Positions 21,781 to 33,116 of a stretch of DNA of 64,000 nt are shown piece by piece. The number at the start of each line of letters is the position of its first letter. Positions within the stretch are counted from its first letter, which is position 1. The DNA is taken from contig CM041465.1 of the NCBI GenBank assembly GCA_023213395.1, positions 33,549,741 through 33,613,740 on the forward strand, read 5' to 3'. This stretch comes from Cycas panzhihuaensis (lineage: Eukaryota > Cycadophyta). The notes beneath the pieces were generated by a model, which saw only the letters and a list, made by a program, of their open reading frames with translations, was not told the DNA's origin and made no database searches. The position numbers were made by a program, and so were the translations under genes.

Positions 21781-21808
21781 TTAATAAGACATTGCAAATG
21801 CAATTGAG

Positions 21809-22201
21809 TGAAAAAATACAAACAAGATCAAAATAACTTATGTGCATACAAATATTAAGGCAAAAACATAATTGAACAACATATCAAAGCAAACTTATTG
21901 CTTTGAATTGAGACTGGCAAACTGATTACACCATCAATTTATATTCTGGCAGGGCTTTGCCATATCAAATGATTCAATGTATAAATGAGGGCATTCGAGT
22001 CTAATTTATAGACCATGATATGCTTCAGAGAATAATCTCATTAGTTGAGATAATAGGCCAATATTATTGGCCTGATATTCGACAAGAGGGCAGACTTGAT
22101 ATTACATTATATTATAATTCAATTTACAAAGAGGTAAACTAATGGTACAATTATACATAAAAATACATTTTACAAATGAGGTATCGTTAAATGTTTTAAC
22201 A
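21809..22201 (-). repeat. Copia-3 3' LTR
   Basis: 393 bp; minus strand TGTTAAAACATTTAACG... ending TTTTTTCA. The right copy at 28630-29021 shares long blocks such as GGCCAATATTATTGGCCTGA, itself a palindromic stretch. Confidence 0.85.
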
Positions 22202-22204
22202 CCC

Positions 22205-22858
22205 TTTCTTAACGACAACTCTGTTTATCTTGACGTTGAGATCATGCTGGAACCTTTTGAACTTTGTTCTCCTAAGTACTTTGGTGAAGATGTTTGCCAC
22301 TTGGTCCTCAATCGATTGATACACTAAGTCAACTTCTTCATTTTGCACATGCTCACGGATGAAGTGAGGATGGACCTCTATGTGTTTAGTTCTCACATGG
22401 AAGACATGATTCTTGGTCATCTTCAAAACACTCTAATTATCACAAAAGAGATTGGTGGCTTGAGTTTGATGCAGTCCAAATTCTACAAGAATCTTGCATA
22501 GCCAAATCACTTTAGTGGTGGCATGACTAGTTACTTTGTGTTTGACTTCTGTGGAGGAGACAACAATATTTGGTTGTTTCTTATAGCTCCAAGAGATTAT
22601 AGTTGAGTTCATGTCGAAGCAGTACCCTAATGTAGAATGGCATGAGTCTTGGCAACCAACCCAATCAACATCTATGTGTCCTTTTAGGATAGGATTGTCA
22701 ACTTGGTTGTAGTCAAGGCCAAGTTGAAGTGTATCACAAATGTATTTGAGAATTCTCGTGGTGACTTTCCAACGAGTTGCCTTGAGTTGTGAAATATATC
22801 TAGAACAGATCCCAACTGCATAGGAGATATCCAGTCGAGTGCGAGTGAGGTAGATCAA
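22205..22858 (-). pseudogene. Copia-3 RNase H and C-terminus
   Basis: Minus strand 22433-22858 reads MIYLTRTRLDISYAVGICSR, then GHIDVDWVGCQD (RNase H first Asp), STLGYCFDMNS, ISWSYKKQPNIVVSSTEVKH (Glu kept), VIWLCKILVEFGL and LFCDN. After a stop the frame 22196-22426 continues with KHIEVHPHFIREHV and DQVANIFTKVL, the usual copia ending. The interruption falls in the middle of the final catalytic block, so the domain is broken once. Confidence 0.88.
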
Positions 22859-22911
22859 ACTCCCAACTAACTGCTATTACAAGGTGAGATCAAAGGGCTT
22901 GCCTTGTTCAT

Positions 22912-23685
22912 CTAAAGTTGGCTTGGTCCCTGTTTCCATTGGTATTGGTGATGGTTTGCAGTCGCCCATTCTAAACTACTGCAGAAGTTCATTAGCATAT
23001 TTAGATTGTGACCAAATTCTTGCCACACTTCAATACCAAGGAAATAATGTAGCAACACAAGGTCTATCATCTCGAAGTTGCTTTTAAGTTCTGATTGGAG
23101 CCAAGATATTCCATCATCATCATTTCTAGTTATTGCCAAGTCGTCTACATAAAGCACTATGATAATGATCAGATTGCCCCTAAACAAAATGTAGAGATCA
23201 GGATCAAAGGGTGAACGAGTGAATCCATGTTGTTTGAAGAAGGCATCAATCTTGGCATTCTAGGCACGTGGTGCTTGCTTCAATCCATAAAGGGCTTTCT
23301 TGAGCTTCCAAACTAGGTGTTCTTTTCCAAGAACAACATAGTTGGGAGGTTGCTTCAAGAAAACCTCTTCAGTGTGTTCTCCATTCAGGAAGGCACTCTT
23401 CACATTCATCTGGTAAACATGCCAATTGAATTGAGTTGCAAGTGACATAACCAAACAGAATGTGGTCATGTTGGCAACAGTTGTAAAGGTCTCTTCATAA
23501 TCAATCCCCTCTTGTTGTTTGAAAACCTTTGCAACTAGGTGAGCTTTGTGATGCTCAATGGTATTATCGGCATGAAATTTTGTCTTATAAAGCCATTGAC
23601 AATCAATTGGCTTCTTTCTAGGTGGTGGTTCAATCAGCTTCCATGTGTCATTCTTAATGATTGAGGTCATTTCTTCATCCATCAT
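22912..23685 (-). pseudogene. Copia-3 reverse transcriptase
   Basis: Minus strand: DEEMTSIIKNDTWKLIEPPP, then CQWLYKTKF, KQQEGIDYEETFTTVANMTT, MNVKSAFLNGEHTEEVFL, VWKLKKALYGLKQAPRA and, after a stop at about 23259, LYVDDLAITRNDDD with the catalytic YVDD intact. The next block is LLHYFLGIEVWQ. The first catalytic Asp position reads MNVKSAF, so Asp is replaced by Asn and the enzyme would be dead even if the frame were whole. Confidence 0.88.
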
Positions 23686-23689
23686 AGCT

Positions 23690-25010
23690 TTCTACATTTG
23701 GTCTTTGACTACCTTCTCAAACGTGAAAGGCTCAGAAGTCACAAGGACATGTGCCATTAATGCATAGTTTGTGGAGTGCCTCATTTTAGACTCTTTTTTG
23801 GGAGCAGTAGGAGGAGAAGATGCATTCTTTATTAGTTGTTAGTACCACTTAGGAGGTTTTTGAATGCTAGTGGCTTCCACCTGAATATCATTGACTGATA
23901 TAGGTGGTATTGTAGAGATGGCATCTAATGTTGATGTTGAAGTTAAGGATGTTGAAGATGGACTTGGCGTGTAGGACGTTGTTGGTGCAGGTGGCTTAAG
24001 AATTGATGCTAGAGGCAGTTCTGGAATAACATCATTATTTGCAACAAACTAAATTTGTGAAGGGTCCAAGTTTGGTGTGTCTTCAACAAAAATGACATGC
24101 TGAGTTGTATGTACCTGATTTCCGACAGGGTCATACACCTTGCAAGCTATACATTTGGGCATATAACCAAGGAAGATGCACTTGAGGCTCTTGTCATCCA
24201 AACTTTTCCCTGTTTTTTTTAAGGATGAACTTGTAAGCGGTGTAGCCGAATGTCTAGTGTGAGATAGTAGGCTTTATTCCTAACCAAGCCTCCTTAGGTG
24301 TTATATCTGTTACTGCTACAATGACACTTTTGTTTGTGAGGCAAGCAACAATAGAGAGTTTTAGCCCAAAAATGGGTAGCAAGGTTTGCAACACTCAACA
24401 TAGCCTTTTCCTTGTTCACCAAAGTTTGGTTCATTCTTTTTGTCACACCATTTTGTTGGGGTGTGCGTGGAGTGGAGAATTGGCATTTTATCTAGAATTC
24501 TCAGCAGAAATTGGTGAACTGATTTGAAGTGTATTCTTCTCCATTGTCTGATTTAAGCACCTCGATTGTCATGTTGGTTTCATTTTCAATTTCTGTCTTG
24601 AAGTTCCTAAATTTCTCAAAAGCTTTATATTTGTGTCAAAGAAAGTAGACCTAAACTTTCCTTGAATAATTATCAATGAAGGTCGTGAAGAACCAACTTC
24701 CATTGAGGGAAGAAACTGACATGGGTCCACAGATATCTGGGTGGACTAATCCCAATGGTTCAAATGCACAACATGCCTTGTTGGAAGGGAATGGCTCTCT
24801 TTGTTGTTTGCCCACTAAGCAAGCCTCACAAATGTAGTCGGTTCTTTTGATTTTTGAAAACCCATGCACTATTTGTAGCCTATACATGAGATTAAGGCTT
24901 TGCATGTTTATGTGACCTAGGCATTGGTGCCATAATTGGTCCTTGGTGCTCTTTGATGGGGGCTGCTCATCTTGATGTGAACATTCATCTTGGATTTCTT
25001 CCATGGGTGG
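23690..25010 (-). pseudogene. Copia-3 integrase
   Basis: The best part is 24651-25004: zinc domain LWHQCLGHINMQSLN and CEACLVGKQQREPFPSN, then the core start LVHPDICGPM and FTTFIDNYSRKV. Further down the minus strand the core and C-terminal parts (24640-23690) can be followed only as short pieces because of stops. The catalytic Asp in HPDICGP is kept. Damage is heavy between 23700 and 24600. Confidence 0.8.
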
Positions 25011-25344
25011 TTACCCAAGTGATTGGTTTGTACAAATGCATAACTTTGATTGGCATCTTGTTGTGGGGAGGTGACGAGGGGAACTCCAATTTGTATAGCC
25101 CACTATTCTCATGTCCTCTAGCTATCTGTCCTGTGGCATGATTTGTGATGGTGCAAACACCTTGGCTAAATAAAACATCAAGGTTCTGCTTGTTGATCTA
25201 GCTAATTGATAAGAAATTTTATTTCAAGCCAAGAACCAAAAGAATGTTGTTAATATGCTTGCGAACAATGGAGTTCTTCAAAGCTATAGGGGCTCTTCTA
25301 ATTTTGGTGGCATCATATGTGAGATTCTCTCCAAATATCATCAT

Positions 25345-25554
25345 TTAAGCCCTAATCAGATGTGTATCCTCAAGAAGGTCTTCAATGCTAGTCATGTGAC
25401 AAGTGGTACCCAAATCAATCAACCAAAAATTGTCATCACGTTGAGATGACAAGGCATAGAAACGATTTTCTGAGTTGCCTTGTGAGTCAACTACATTGCC
25501 TCCTTGTTGAGCATTCCAATTGAACCTTTGGTTCCTTGGTTGGTTTCTTTGCAT
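25345..25554 (-). pseudogene. Copia-3 protease remnant with altered active site
   Basis: Minus strand contains FWLIDLGTTCHMTS, corresponding to the copia protease W-x-x-D-[ST]-G-A-[ST]-x-H-M-T. The Asp is present, but the Thr/Ser of D-T/S-G is Leu and the Ala after Gly is Thr, so activity is unlikely. Only about 70 codons are open. Confidence 0.75.
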
Positions 25555-25559
25555 GTTAG

Positions 25560-26502
25560 GTTGCCCTTGATTCTGATTTTCAGGTTGGTTCTTGTTTTGT
25601 TGAAAGTGTTGGCCCCCTTGTTGTCCACCTAGGTTTGTAGGAGTTGTAGATCTGCTTGTCTCCTTCTATAATCTACTACCAGATGCCCATTCTTGCCACA
25701 ATACATGCAGATGACTTTGTCTTCTCTATTGATTCCTTGAAGGTTGTGGCTGTGGTTGTTGTTATGTGAGATTTAATGAACCAAACTGTTGAGCAATGGT
25801 TTGCAATTGAGGTGGTTGTTGACATGGTTTTTAAGGTGGTTGATCCCTCCCTGAATTTCTGGCTGCAAATGCAGATGCATAGCCAGATGCGGATGCCACT
25901 CCTTGGCGATTTAGGATGTTCTCCTCCCTAAGCAAAAGTTCTTTCAAGGTATTGAATTCTATTTTGGCAAACGTATCATCTAGTCTAGATACAAAACTAT
26001 TGTATTTAATGGGAAGGATGTTGATGACACTAGACACTAAGTCATGGTCAGAATGAGGGGAACCAAGGTTGATGAATTGATTTCTAATGGTTTTGATTTT
26101 TGTAAGGTGTGCAACTATAGTGCTAGCAAAGAGAATGGAGAAGAGACAAGCTTTCAAGGTGATGGACCTTGAATCATCTTTTCTCTCATAGAGGGAGCAT
26201 ATGATGTTCCAAGCCTCATGAGTTGTTTAAGCAATTTCAATGTTTTGATCTTCTTGGTCTTCTACAACAAGGTGTAGGAAGGAAAGGGAAATGTTATCTT
26301 TGGTTTTAAAAGTTGCTAGGATAACAATATCTAGTGGAATCTCTTGATCACGGTTGTTTGGGTCCTTGGTGGGTGCTGGTTGAGCAATAACCCCATTGAC
26401 ATAGGCCCAATAGTCATTCATTATCAAGAGGTTTTTGACTTATTTTTTCCAAGCCATAAAATTATTAGTTCCACTAAGTTTAACTGTGTTTGACACAAGC
26501 AT
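25560..26502 (-). pseudogene. Copia-3 gag remnant with zinc knuckle
   Basis: ATG at 26502-26500 reads MLVSNTVKLSGTNNFMAWKK, a typical copia Gag N-terminus, then a stop. Frames 26227-26427 and 25831-26157 continue (VSSVINILPIKYNSFVSRLD, TLKELLLREENIL). A knuckle at 25668-25709 reads CMYCGKNGHLVVDY, which is C-x2-C-x4-H-x4-C with the last Cys changed to Tyr. A Gln/Pro-rich stretch links it to protease. Confidence 0.82.
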
Positions 26503-27654
26503 TTATGCTACCATTTTAATGTGTCTTTGTGTCCTATCTACCTAAGGGGCTACTAAACTAGAATGCTAAGTCTTAGGGTCTCCAGGAAGCCCTCGGTTGC
26601 TATTCTGTTTAGTGGCACCTGCCTATAGGTGGCAGATTAGGGGCCTCATATACTGGTATGTGAGTTAATTAGGCTCTATATACCTCAATACGTGAGCTCC
26701 TAGAAGGCCAATGGCTCCCCTGATTCTGTTTGTCCACCTACGTTAGTCTTATGCCTAGCGATAAATCTAGTGAAGGACTTAAATCAAGGCACTCACCCCC
26801 TCCGGGTCTAGTCTGGTCTCCAAACTCCAAGGATGGTTTACACCTCAACTTGTCATTTAATACACCTAATAGCTAGTGGGCTTCTCTAATATCCACTGAA
26901 TTCGAGAAAGACCACTAGTGTGTGCAAAGTGATAACTTCAGGGGTCCTAATTGTTCCCCTTGCAAGGCTGAAAAAGTTTTATGTGTTCATTCATAGCTAT
27001 CTTTTTAATGTTTCAAGTTAAACCTGATTTTAAATGTGATCTTGATTAAGTGAGGGTTCCTTTTAATAAAAAGAAATAATGAGACTAAAACAAAATTCAA
27101 ATAAATGAAGAAAGTTAGGGTTTAGGGTGCTCTAGGAAGGACAAAGCTTAAAAGAAGAGACTAGCCTCCTCCGCTCAAGTAGGGCACCTACAACAACAAA
27201 GCAAATGCAGATGCTAACCAAAAAATAGGTTGAACAACTAATGGAGTAAATTTGAACAACAGCAACGGAAAAAATCCCCTTTGCACTATGAAAGATAAGT
27301 CCTCAATTAATGAAAACAAACTTAAAAGGATGCAAAATAAAGGGTCAATTTAATTGATTAAAATTCCCTGAAATTTTGCTCAGATCAGGCTGAAACCCAC
27401 GTTGTAGAGCTCTGAGTCTGGAATTCAGCGAATCAATCTGTTCAAATATTGGACCTCCTATTGCAAAGATATTGACAGAAACATAAGTAGTCCCCCTAAT
27501 GTATAAAAACTTGAAAAAGAGGGGACTTAAGTCCCCTTAGCAGTTGAGCCCCCGGTCGTAGAATACCACCATATGACCACCGACTGAGATGATAAAGGGG
27601 CTGCAGACTTATAAAGCAATTTCAATCTAATTTAATTCGATCAAACCTTTGACC

Positions 27655-27695
<41 letters not shown>

Positions 27696-27734
27696 GTACA
27701 TGTATATATATATATATATATATATACATGTACA

Positions 27735-27808
<74 letters not shown>

Positions 27809-27920
27809 TGTGTGTATATATATAGATGTATATATATGTATATATATAAATATGTATATATATATATGTATATGTATATATATATATATGTATGTATATA
27901 TATATATGTATATATATATC

Positions 27921-27969
<49 letters not shown>

Positions 27970-28617
27970 ATAAATTAATGGCCCGCGTGAAAAAATTGAC
28001 AAACAAGGTGAACAAACTCGATTAAAATTGATCAAATCAATGCAATGACTCTTCGATTTGCACTCGGAACAGTGTAGGTACACCCGCAAGGCGCCAGATA
28101 GCAGAAAGGGGCCACGCGATGTCATTTGGGGCCGCGGGAACACCACACAGGATGCACAACAAACACACAAAACAGGCGGCCAAACAGAGTTTAAATCTCA
28201 GTTAAACCAAGTTACAAATGAGTGATCCACTTTGGGATCTCACTGAATGTTTCCGCAGGGTAGGGGAGAGGTGAATGGGTTGCATGGCAGTCGTAAGAAC
28301 AGTCAAGAGCGGCAGCTGAAACGGTGAGCAACGAAGGACGAACCACTTGTCTCTGTTTTCTATTAAACAACATTGGAACGGAGGTTGAAGATCAGATCTG
28401 GATAGCAGAGTGGTTCACAGACATTCAAATAGCTTCTCAAGAAAGATCTCGATCATGTGTAGTTCCTACAAGGAGGCAAACGACACCAACATAGGCAAAA
28501 CAGAGTACAAATGTTCTTGAATGAAACAAACGAGTGCCATTTTTTACAAATGGGCTATCATTTTTAGCAAACAAGATGAGAAAACCTGCAACTAACTGAT
28601 TAAACACACATAATGTG
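26503..28617 (-). other. Copia-3 5' leader, no gene seen
   Basis: About 2.1 kb between primer site and gag. It contains the long TA-rich microsatellite at 27654-27972. Open frames through that microsatellite encode only Tyr/Ile repeats and are not genes. Confidence 0.55.
27654..27972. repeat. TA-rich microsatellite, about 320 bp
   Basis: Almost pure alternating TA with scattered TATG and TACATG interruptions. It would be highly variable between individuals. Confidence 0.95.
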
Positions 28618-28629
28618 GCTCTAATACCA
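28618..28629 (-). promoter_or_regulatory. Copia-3 primer-binding site
   Basis: Minus strand TGGTATTAGAGC, the tRNA-Met site with C changed to T at one place, directly adjoining the 5' LTR at 28630. Confidence 0.85.
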
Positions 28630-29021
28630 TGAAAATTTGCAAACAGGATCAAAATAACTTATGTGCATATAAATATTAAAGTAGAAACACAATAGAACAA
28701 CAGACCAAAGCAAATTTGTTGCAGAGAATTGAGACAGGCAAATTGATTACATTGTCAGTCTATATTCTGGCAGGGCTTCGTTGTATCAAATGATTCAATG
28801 TACAAATGAGGGCGTTCGAGTCTAATTTATAGGCCATGATATGCTTTGGAGAATAATCTCATTGGTTGACATAATTGGCCAATATTATTGGCCTGATATT
28901 CGGCAAGGGGGCAAACCCAACGTTACATTACATTACAATTCAATTTACAAAGAGGTACACTAATGATGCAATTATACATAAAAATACATTGACAAATGAG
29001 GTGTCATTAAATGTTTTAACA
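28630..29021 (-). repeat. Copia-3 5' LTR
   Basis: 392 bp, + strand TGAAAATTTGC... ending GTTTTAACA. Pairs with 21809-22201. Confidence 0.87.
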
Positions 29022-29905
29022 CTTAGTAGCCTAGCAAGCATCCAAACAGTGAAACACATGGATTTTTGGTAGAAAACAACAAAGGCAACCTCTTGGAGAA
29101 TGCATAGATTTGGAACGTATGAGAGAAGCACAGACTAGAATGGGTAGAGTGCAAACTAAATAGAGCCTGGAGAGTATGGACACAAGGATGGATGGTTTTG
29201 ATTGAATGCAATGAATAATTGACCAACAGATTAATTACCAAGAGGTGTGTGTTATGTAAAAGGGAATTGTTCCCCGAAAAGCACACAAAGGGTATTTATA
29301 AGTTATTTCTCACCATTTTGGATGTGGGAGTCAAGTTAATGAGTCTTTTGATATGTTCCTAAGTGTGAGAGTTGAGTTATTCATTCCTATGGCATGTTTC
29401 TAGTACGGATGCCAAAGTGTATTGTAATGTGGATGGTGTTTGAATAGGGAAAAAGCCATATGATCATGTGGAATTGATGAGAACTGTGATATTGCTTAAT
29501 AAAATAACCGAGTTATGTGGAAAATGTGTCTCATATGTTATTTGTGATTGATATATGACTATGTGATAATTGATGATATTGTGATAATGTTGTGATTAAT
29601 GCTATATTATGGACATATGTGGCATATTGTGTGTAATCAACTTGTATGTTAACAAGCCCTAGTTTAGACTATTGGAATGTGACCCTTTGACAAGTGCCCC
29701 TTCTAAGGAGCAGAAGGAAAGTCAACAAATATGTGGTGAATGTTGTAAGTTGTTATGTATGTTGCAAATAACTTGAGTGCAACTAATATCGAGGGATAGA
29801 AGAGGACACGTGATAGCTATGTTAGTGGGTGGTTTCAAGACACCGATGGGCCGAGTAACAGTCAACCCGTGAACTACTAAATAAAGGCTTTATCTAATCA
29901 AGCAT
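29022..29905. other. Unassigned repeat-like DNA before Gypsy-C
   Basis: About 0.9 kb without a recognisable gene. GATGTGGGAGTCAA at about 29328 resembles the Gypsy-A end near 13853, so part may be LTR or 3' sequence of a gypsy element. Stop-rich in all frames. Confidence 0.4.
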
Positions 29906-30545
29906 GTTGCAATGGGGAGAACCCATTTTATTACTGAAGAAAAAGGATGGAACATTACGTTTATGCATTGATTATAAATAATTGAACAAGACAATAATAA
30001 ATAGTAGCTCTCCTCTCCATAGGATCAATGACTTGTTCGATCAGATGAAAGGAGCTAAGTGGTTTTCTAGGATCGACTTAAGGTCAGGATATGATCAAAT
30101 TCACATCAAGGATATAGATATTCATAAAACTGACTTTTGAACTAGGTATGGAAACTAAGAGTTTGTGGCTGTGGCATTTGGTCTAATAAATGCCCTAGCC
30201 ACATTTTTGTGTTTGATGAACAATGCGTTTAGGTCATACTTGGACAAGTTTGTCCTTGTTTTCCTAGATGACATTCTATTTTACTCCAAGTTAGAGGAAG
30301 AACATGACCAACAATTGAGATTGGTGCTACAACTCTTAAGAGAGAACAAATTACATGCCAAGTTAATCATGTGTGAATTCTACCAAAGGCAGGTCCAATA
30401 CTTGGGCCATGGAATTTCTTAAGATGGTAACTTTGGTGATCCATAAAAGATTATGGCAATTATGGAATGGTCCACACCTACAAACATCTTTGAAGTGAGA
30501 AGCTTCATGGAGATAGGAGGGTACTATCGATGGTATGTTGAGGGG
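29906..30545 (+). pseudogene. Gypsy-C reverse transcriptase remnant
   Basis: The frame starting QWGEPILLLKKKDGTLRLCI leads to [37 protein letters not shown], then frame 30165-30422 with VAFGLINALATF, VFLDDILFYSKLEEEHDQQL (catalytic LDD kept) and VQYLGHGIS. A second part reads VRSFMEIGGYYRWYVEGFS. There are stops after CIDYK, in KTDF-x-TRYGN and after GHGIS. RT would copy element RNA. This copy is inactive. Confidence 0.87.
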
Positions 30546-30659
30546 TTCTCTAAAACGACATATTGAATTACTTCTTTGTAAAAGAAGGGTACAAAGTTTG
30601 AATGGAGTAATAAAGTGTGAAGGGAGATTTCAGCTACTAAAGAAGATGCTTACTTCAAC

Positions 30660-30960
30660 ACTCATCCTCACCTTACTTGACCCATATGCAAACTAGTGGT
30701 GTGTACTAACTATGTGGTATGTTACTGGCATAAGTAGAGTGCTTATGCAAAATGGGAGCATAATCTCGTATGAATCATGCAAATTAAAGGATCATGAAAT
30801 TAACTATCCAACACATGATTTAGAGTTAATTGTAATGATACACACTTTAAAAATATGGAAACATTATTTGTTGGGAAAGAGATTTGAACTAAGGATTGAC
30901 AATGCTAGTTTAAAATGCCTCTACACATAGTTGCAAGTAAATGGTAGGTAGAGGAGATGG
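30660..30960 (+). pseudogene. Gypsy-C RNase H remnant
   Basis: Frame 30712-30930: SRVLMQNGSIISYESCKLKD, then YPTHDLELIVMIHTLKIWKH (catalytic Glu kept), YLLGKRFELRIDNASLKCL, where the usual TDH is IDN. It follows RT directly as in all Ty3/gypsy polyproteins. Confidence 0.85.
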
Positions 30961-31076
30961 ATGGAATTTTTGAGCTAATATGATTTCAATATTAAGCATA
31001 TAAGAGGGGAAAAAAACAAGGTTGTGAACTAAGCCGAAGGAGGCATGATAGCTCATCTTACGTTGCTCAAACAGAC

Positions 31077-32478
31077 TTGACATTAACGAATGTAGTTGCA
31101 ATTGGCATTGCTCAACTAAACTTGAATGATACCATAAAGCAGAGACTATTTACAAATGGATGGTATAAGGAAGTGAAGGAGTTCATCGATAAACAAGGTA
31201 AACATGAACAAGCAAATGTAAGGCTATTGTACAAATATATTGATTATCAACCATCAGGTGACGGATTTCTATATTTTCAACAACGAATTTATGTTCCTAA
31301 TGATGTTGCTATAAAGAAGTTGTTTACGGAGGAAGTCCACAATGTGCCATATACAACACATCCTAGTTATCGAAAGATATATATGGCCATGAAGAAGAAA
31401 TACTTTTGGCTAGGAATGAAGAGGAACATTGTTGATCACATTGCTCAATGTTTGTAGTGCCAAAAACTAAAATCAGAATAATCAACATTTTTCAGGACTG
31501 CTACAGCCATTAGAAATCCCGGAATGGAGGTGGGAGATCATTGCTATCGACTTCATCATAGGATTACCAAAAATGCGAGAAGGAACAATTTTATCATGGT
31601 GGTGGTCAATAAGCTAAACAAATCAACTTAGTTCATTCTAGTGTACTCAATGTGTAAGGTAGTGGACATAACAAATATTTTCATAAAGGAAGTCGTGTGA
31701 CTCCACAGGGTTCCAAAGGCACTTGTTTGAGATAAGGAGGTGAAATTCAACTCCATGTTTTTGCAAGAATTGTTTAAAGAATTGGGCACTAAATTGAAAT
31801 TCAATACTTCATATGATCCCGAGACATATGGGCAAACACAGAGTAAGTGGACCAAGTGCTTGAAGACATGTTGCATATGTTCATGATGGGGTAATTGAAT
31901 AAATGGGAAGACAATTTATACCTCGTAGAGTTTGCATATAATAATGGTTACCATGCATTCATTGGTATGAATCCATTTGAAGCTTTATATGGATGGAAGC
32001 ATAATAATCCATTGAGTTGGTAGAATCTAGAGGACGTGTTTCTGGTCTAGAGATGTTATAGGAAATGGAAGAATAGTTTGCTAATATAAGGAAGCACTTG
32101 AAGACAACACTAGACTGTCAAAAAAGTTATGCTGACACAAAGAGAACAACAAAGGAATTTGTAGTTAGTGAACATGTGTTCCATCACATACGACTCAAAT
32201 GAAGCTCTCTAAAGCTAGAAAAATGTACTCATCTAGTAGTGAGATACTATAGGTCATTTGAGATTTTGTGAAAACTAGGGCCAAGGCATATAAATTCGCA
32301 TTACCACCTAGCATAGATGTGCATAATGTGTCCCATGTATTGTTAAAAAAGTACATACATGACCCAGAGTGCTTAATTGGGGTTCAGATCTAGGCACAAC
32401 CTATATGGATTTTGGACCAAAAGATAAAGATCCTATGGAACCAAGTTATTGAGTAAGTGAAGGTCCAATGGGAGCACC
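31077..32478 (+). pseudogene. Gypsy-C integrase remnant
   Basis: The zinc domain is at 31250-31465: IYVPNDVAIKKLFTEEVHNV, THPSYRKIYMAMKKKYFWLG and a final C-x-stop-C pair. The core reads FIMVVVNKLNKST with the catalytic Asp replaced (usual V-V-D becomes V-V-N), DKEVKFNSMFLQELFKELGT, then TSYDPETYGQT. The C-terminus includes YNNGYHAFIGMNPFEALYG and the chromovirus-type ILDQKIKILWNQVIE followed by VQWEH. Multiple stops are present. Confidence 0.82.
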
Positions 32479-32480
32479 TA

Positions 32481-33052
32481 CTACAGGACTGCTACAGGGC
32501 TGCTACAGGATTGCTACAACTACTACAGGCTGCTACGGAACTACTACAGAGCTGCGGCAACTACTACGCAAGGTGCAGCAACTGCTACGTAAGGTGCGGT
32601 GACTGCTACGCCGATCGTGGTGATCGCTACGTGATCGCGGTGATCGCTACGCCGATCGCTTATCGCTACGCAACTGCAGTGACTGCTACGTAACTACTAC
32701 CCAGCTGCTATTCGGGCAGAAAATGGGTCTGTCCGGGCAGCAGGCAGACCCATGACAGTTAGAAGAAATAACTTATTTTTAGGAAACAGTTATGTAACGT
32801 CCATAATTTGTATATAAAAGTGGGAACCGCAATGTGCGGAATAGGATTCAGTTTGCATACATGTAATTGTAATAGTGCTGCGCCACGTGTTAGGGCAGCC
32901 ACTCTGTACTATTCTGGCAGGCGTCTAGTTGTGAGAGGACCAAACACAGTGCCATGTTTCTGAATGAAAGCAATTCCGGATGATTTTACCCCCAACGTGT
33001 GTGTTTTTCTCTTGTAATTCTGTATGTTACGAGTATGATTGAGGCGCACACA
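32481..33052 (+). repeat. Gypsy-B 5' LTR (left edge approximate)
   Basis: About 570 bp ending GGCGCACACA. The first 220 bp are made of short GCTAC, CTACAG and GATCGC motifs that recur irregularly; the copy at 41796 is about 44 bp shorter, mostly there. Gypsy-C coding text reads up to 32477, so the LTR starts just after. Confidence 0.8.
32811..32819 (+). promoter_or_regulatory. TATA box in Gypsy-B 5' LTR
   Basis: TATATAAAA in context TTTGTATATAAAAGTGGG; the same box is at 42082-42090 in the 3' LTR. Probable core promoter for the element transcript. Confidence 0.65.
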
Positions 33053-33055
33053 TAT

Positions 33056-33068
33056 TGGTTCCGTTGCC
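33056..33068 (+). promoter_or_regulatory. Gypsy-B primer-binding site, tRNA-Asp-like
   Basis: TGGTTCCGTTGCC three bases after the LTR. It resembles the TGGCGCCGTTGCC site of Athila/Tat/Ogre elements, with two changes. Confidence 0.65.
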
Positions 33069-33116
33069 AGATTTCCTAACGGAAAATGATGAAAAAATAA
33101 AAACCAGAGGCTGCTT

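Larger units (their letters stand above)
21809..29021 (-). mobile_element. Copia-3: old complete Ty1/copia element
   Basis: LTRs at 21809-22201 and 28630-29021 align throughout but differ at roughly one base in ten. A tRNA-Met primer site with one change lies beside the right LTR. Minus-strand order is gag, protease, integrase, RT, RNase H. Flanks TTGAG and CTTAG match at only three of five bases, so the target duplication is decayed or lost. Many stops and frameshifts occur in every domain. It lies next to Copia-2 but in a separate insertion event. Confidence 0.88.
29906..32478 (+). mobile_element. Gypsy-C: chromovirus-like pol remnant
   Basis: RT, RNase H and integrase follow in Ty3/gypsy order with many stops. 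The RT is clearly different from Gypsy-A/B (FLDDILFYSK against FLDDWTLY) and fits the chromovirus branch. The element starts abruptly inside RT, with no gag or protease. It ends in the integrase C-terminal region, at VQWEH (32463-32477), where the Gypsy-B LTR begins, so Gypsy-B probably inserted into its chromodomain region. No continuation was found right of Gypsy-B. Confidence 0.8.

Noticed and set aside
27622-28170. 182-codon minus-strand frame rich in Tyr and Ile
   Set aside because: It is the translation of a TA microsatellite.
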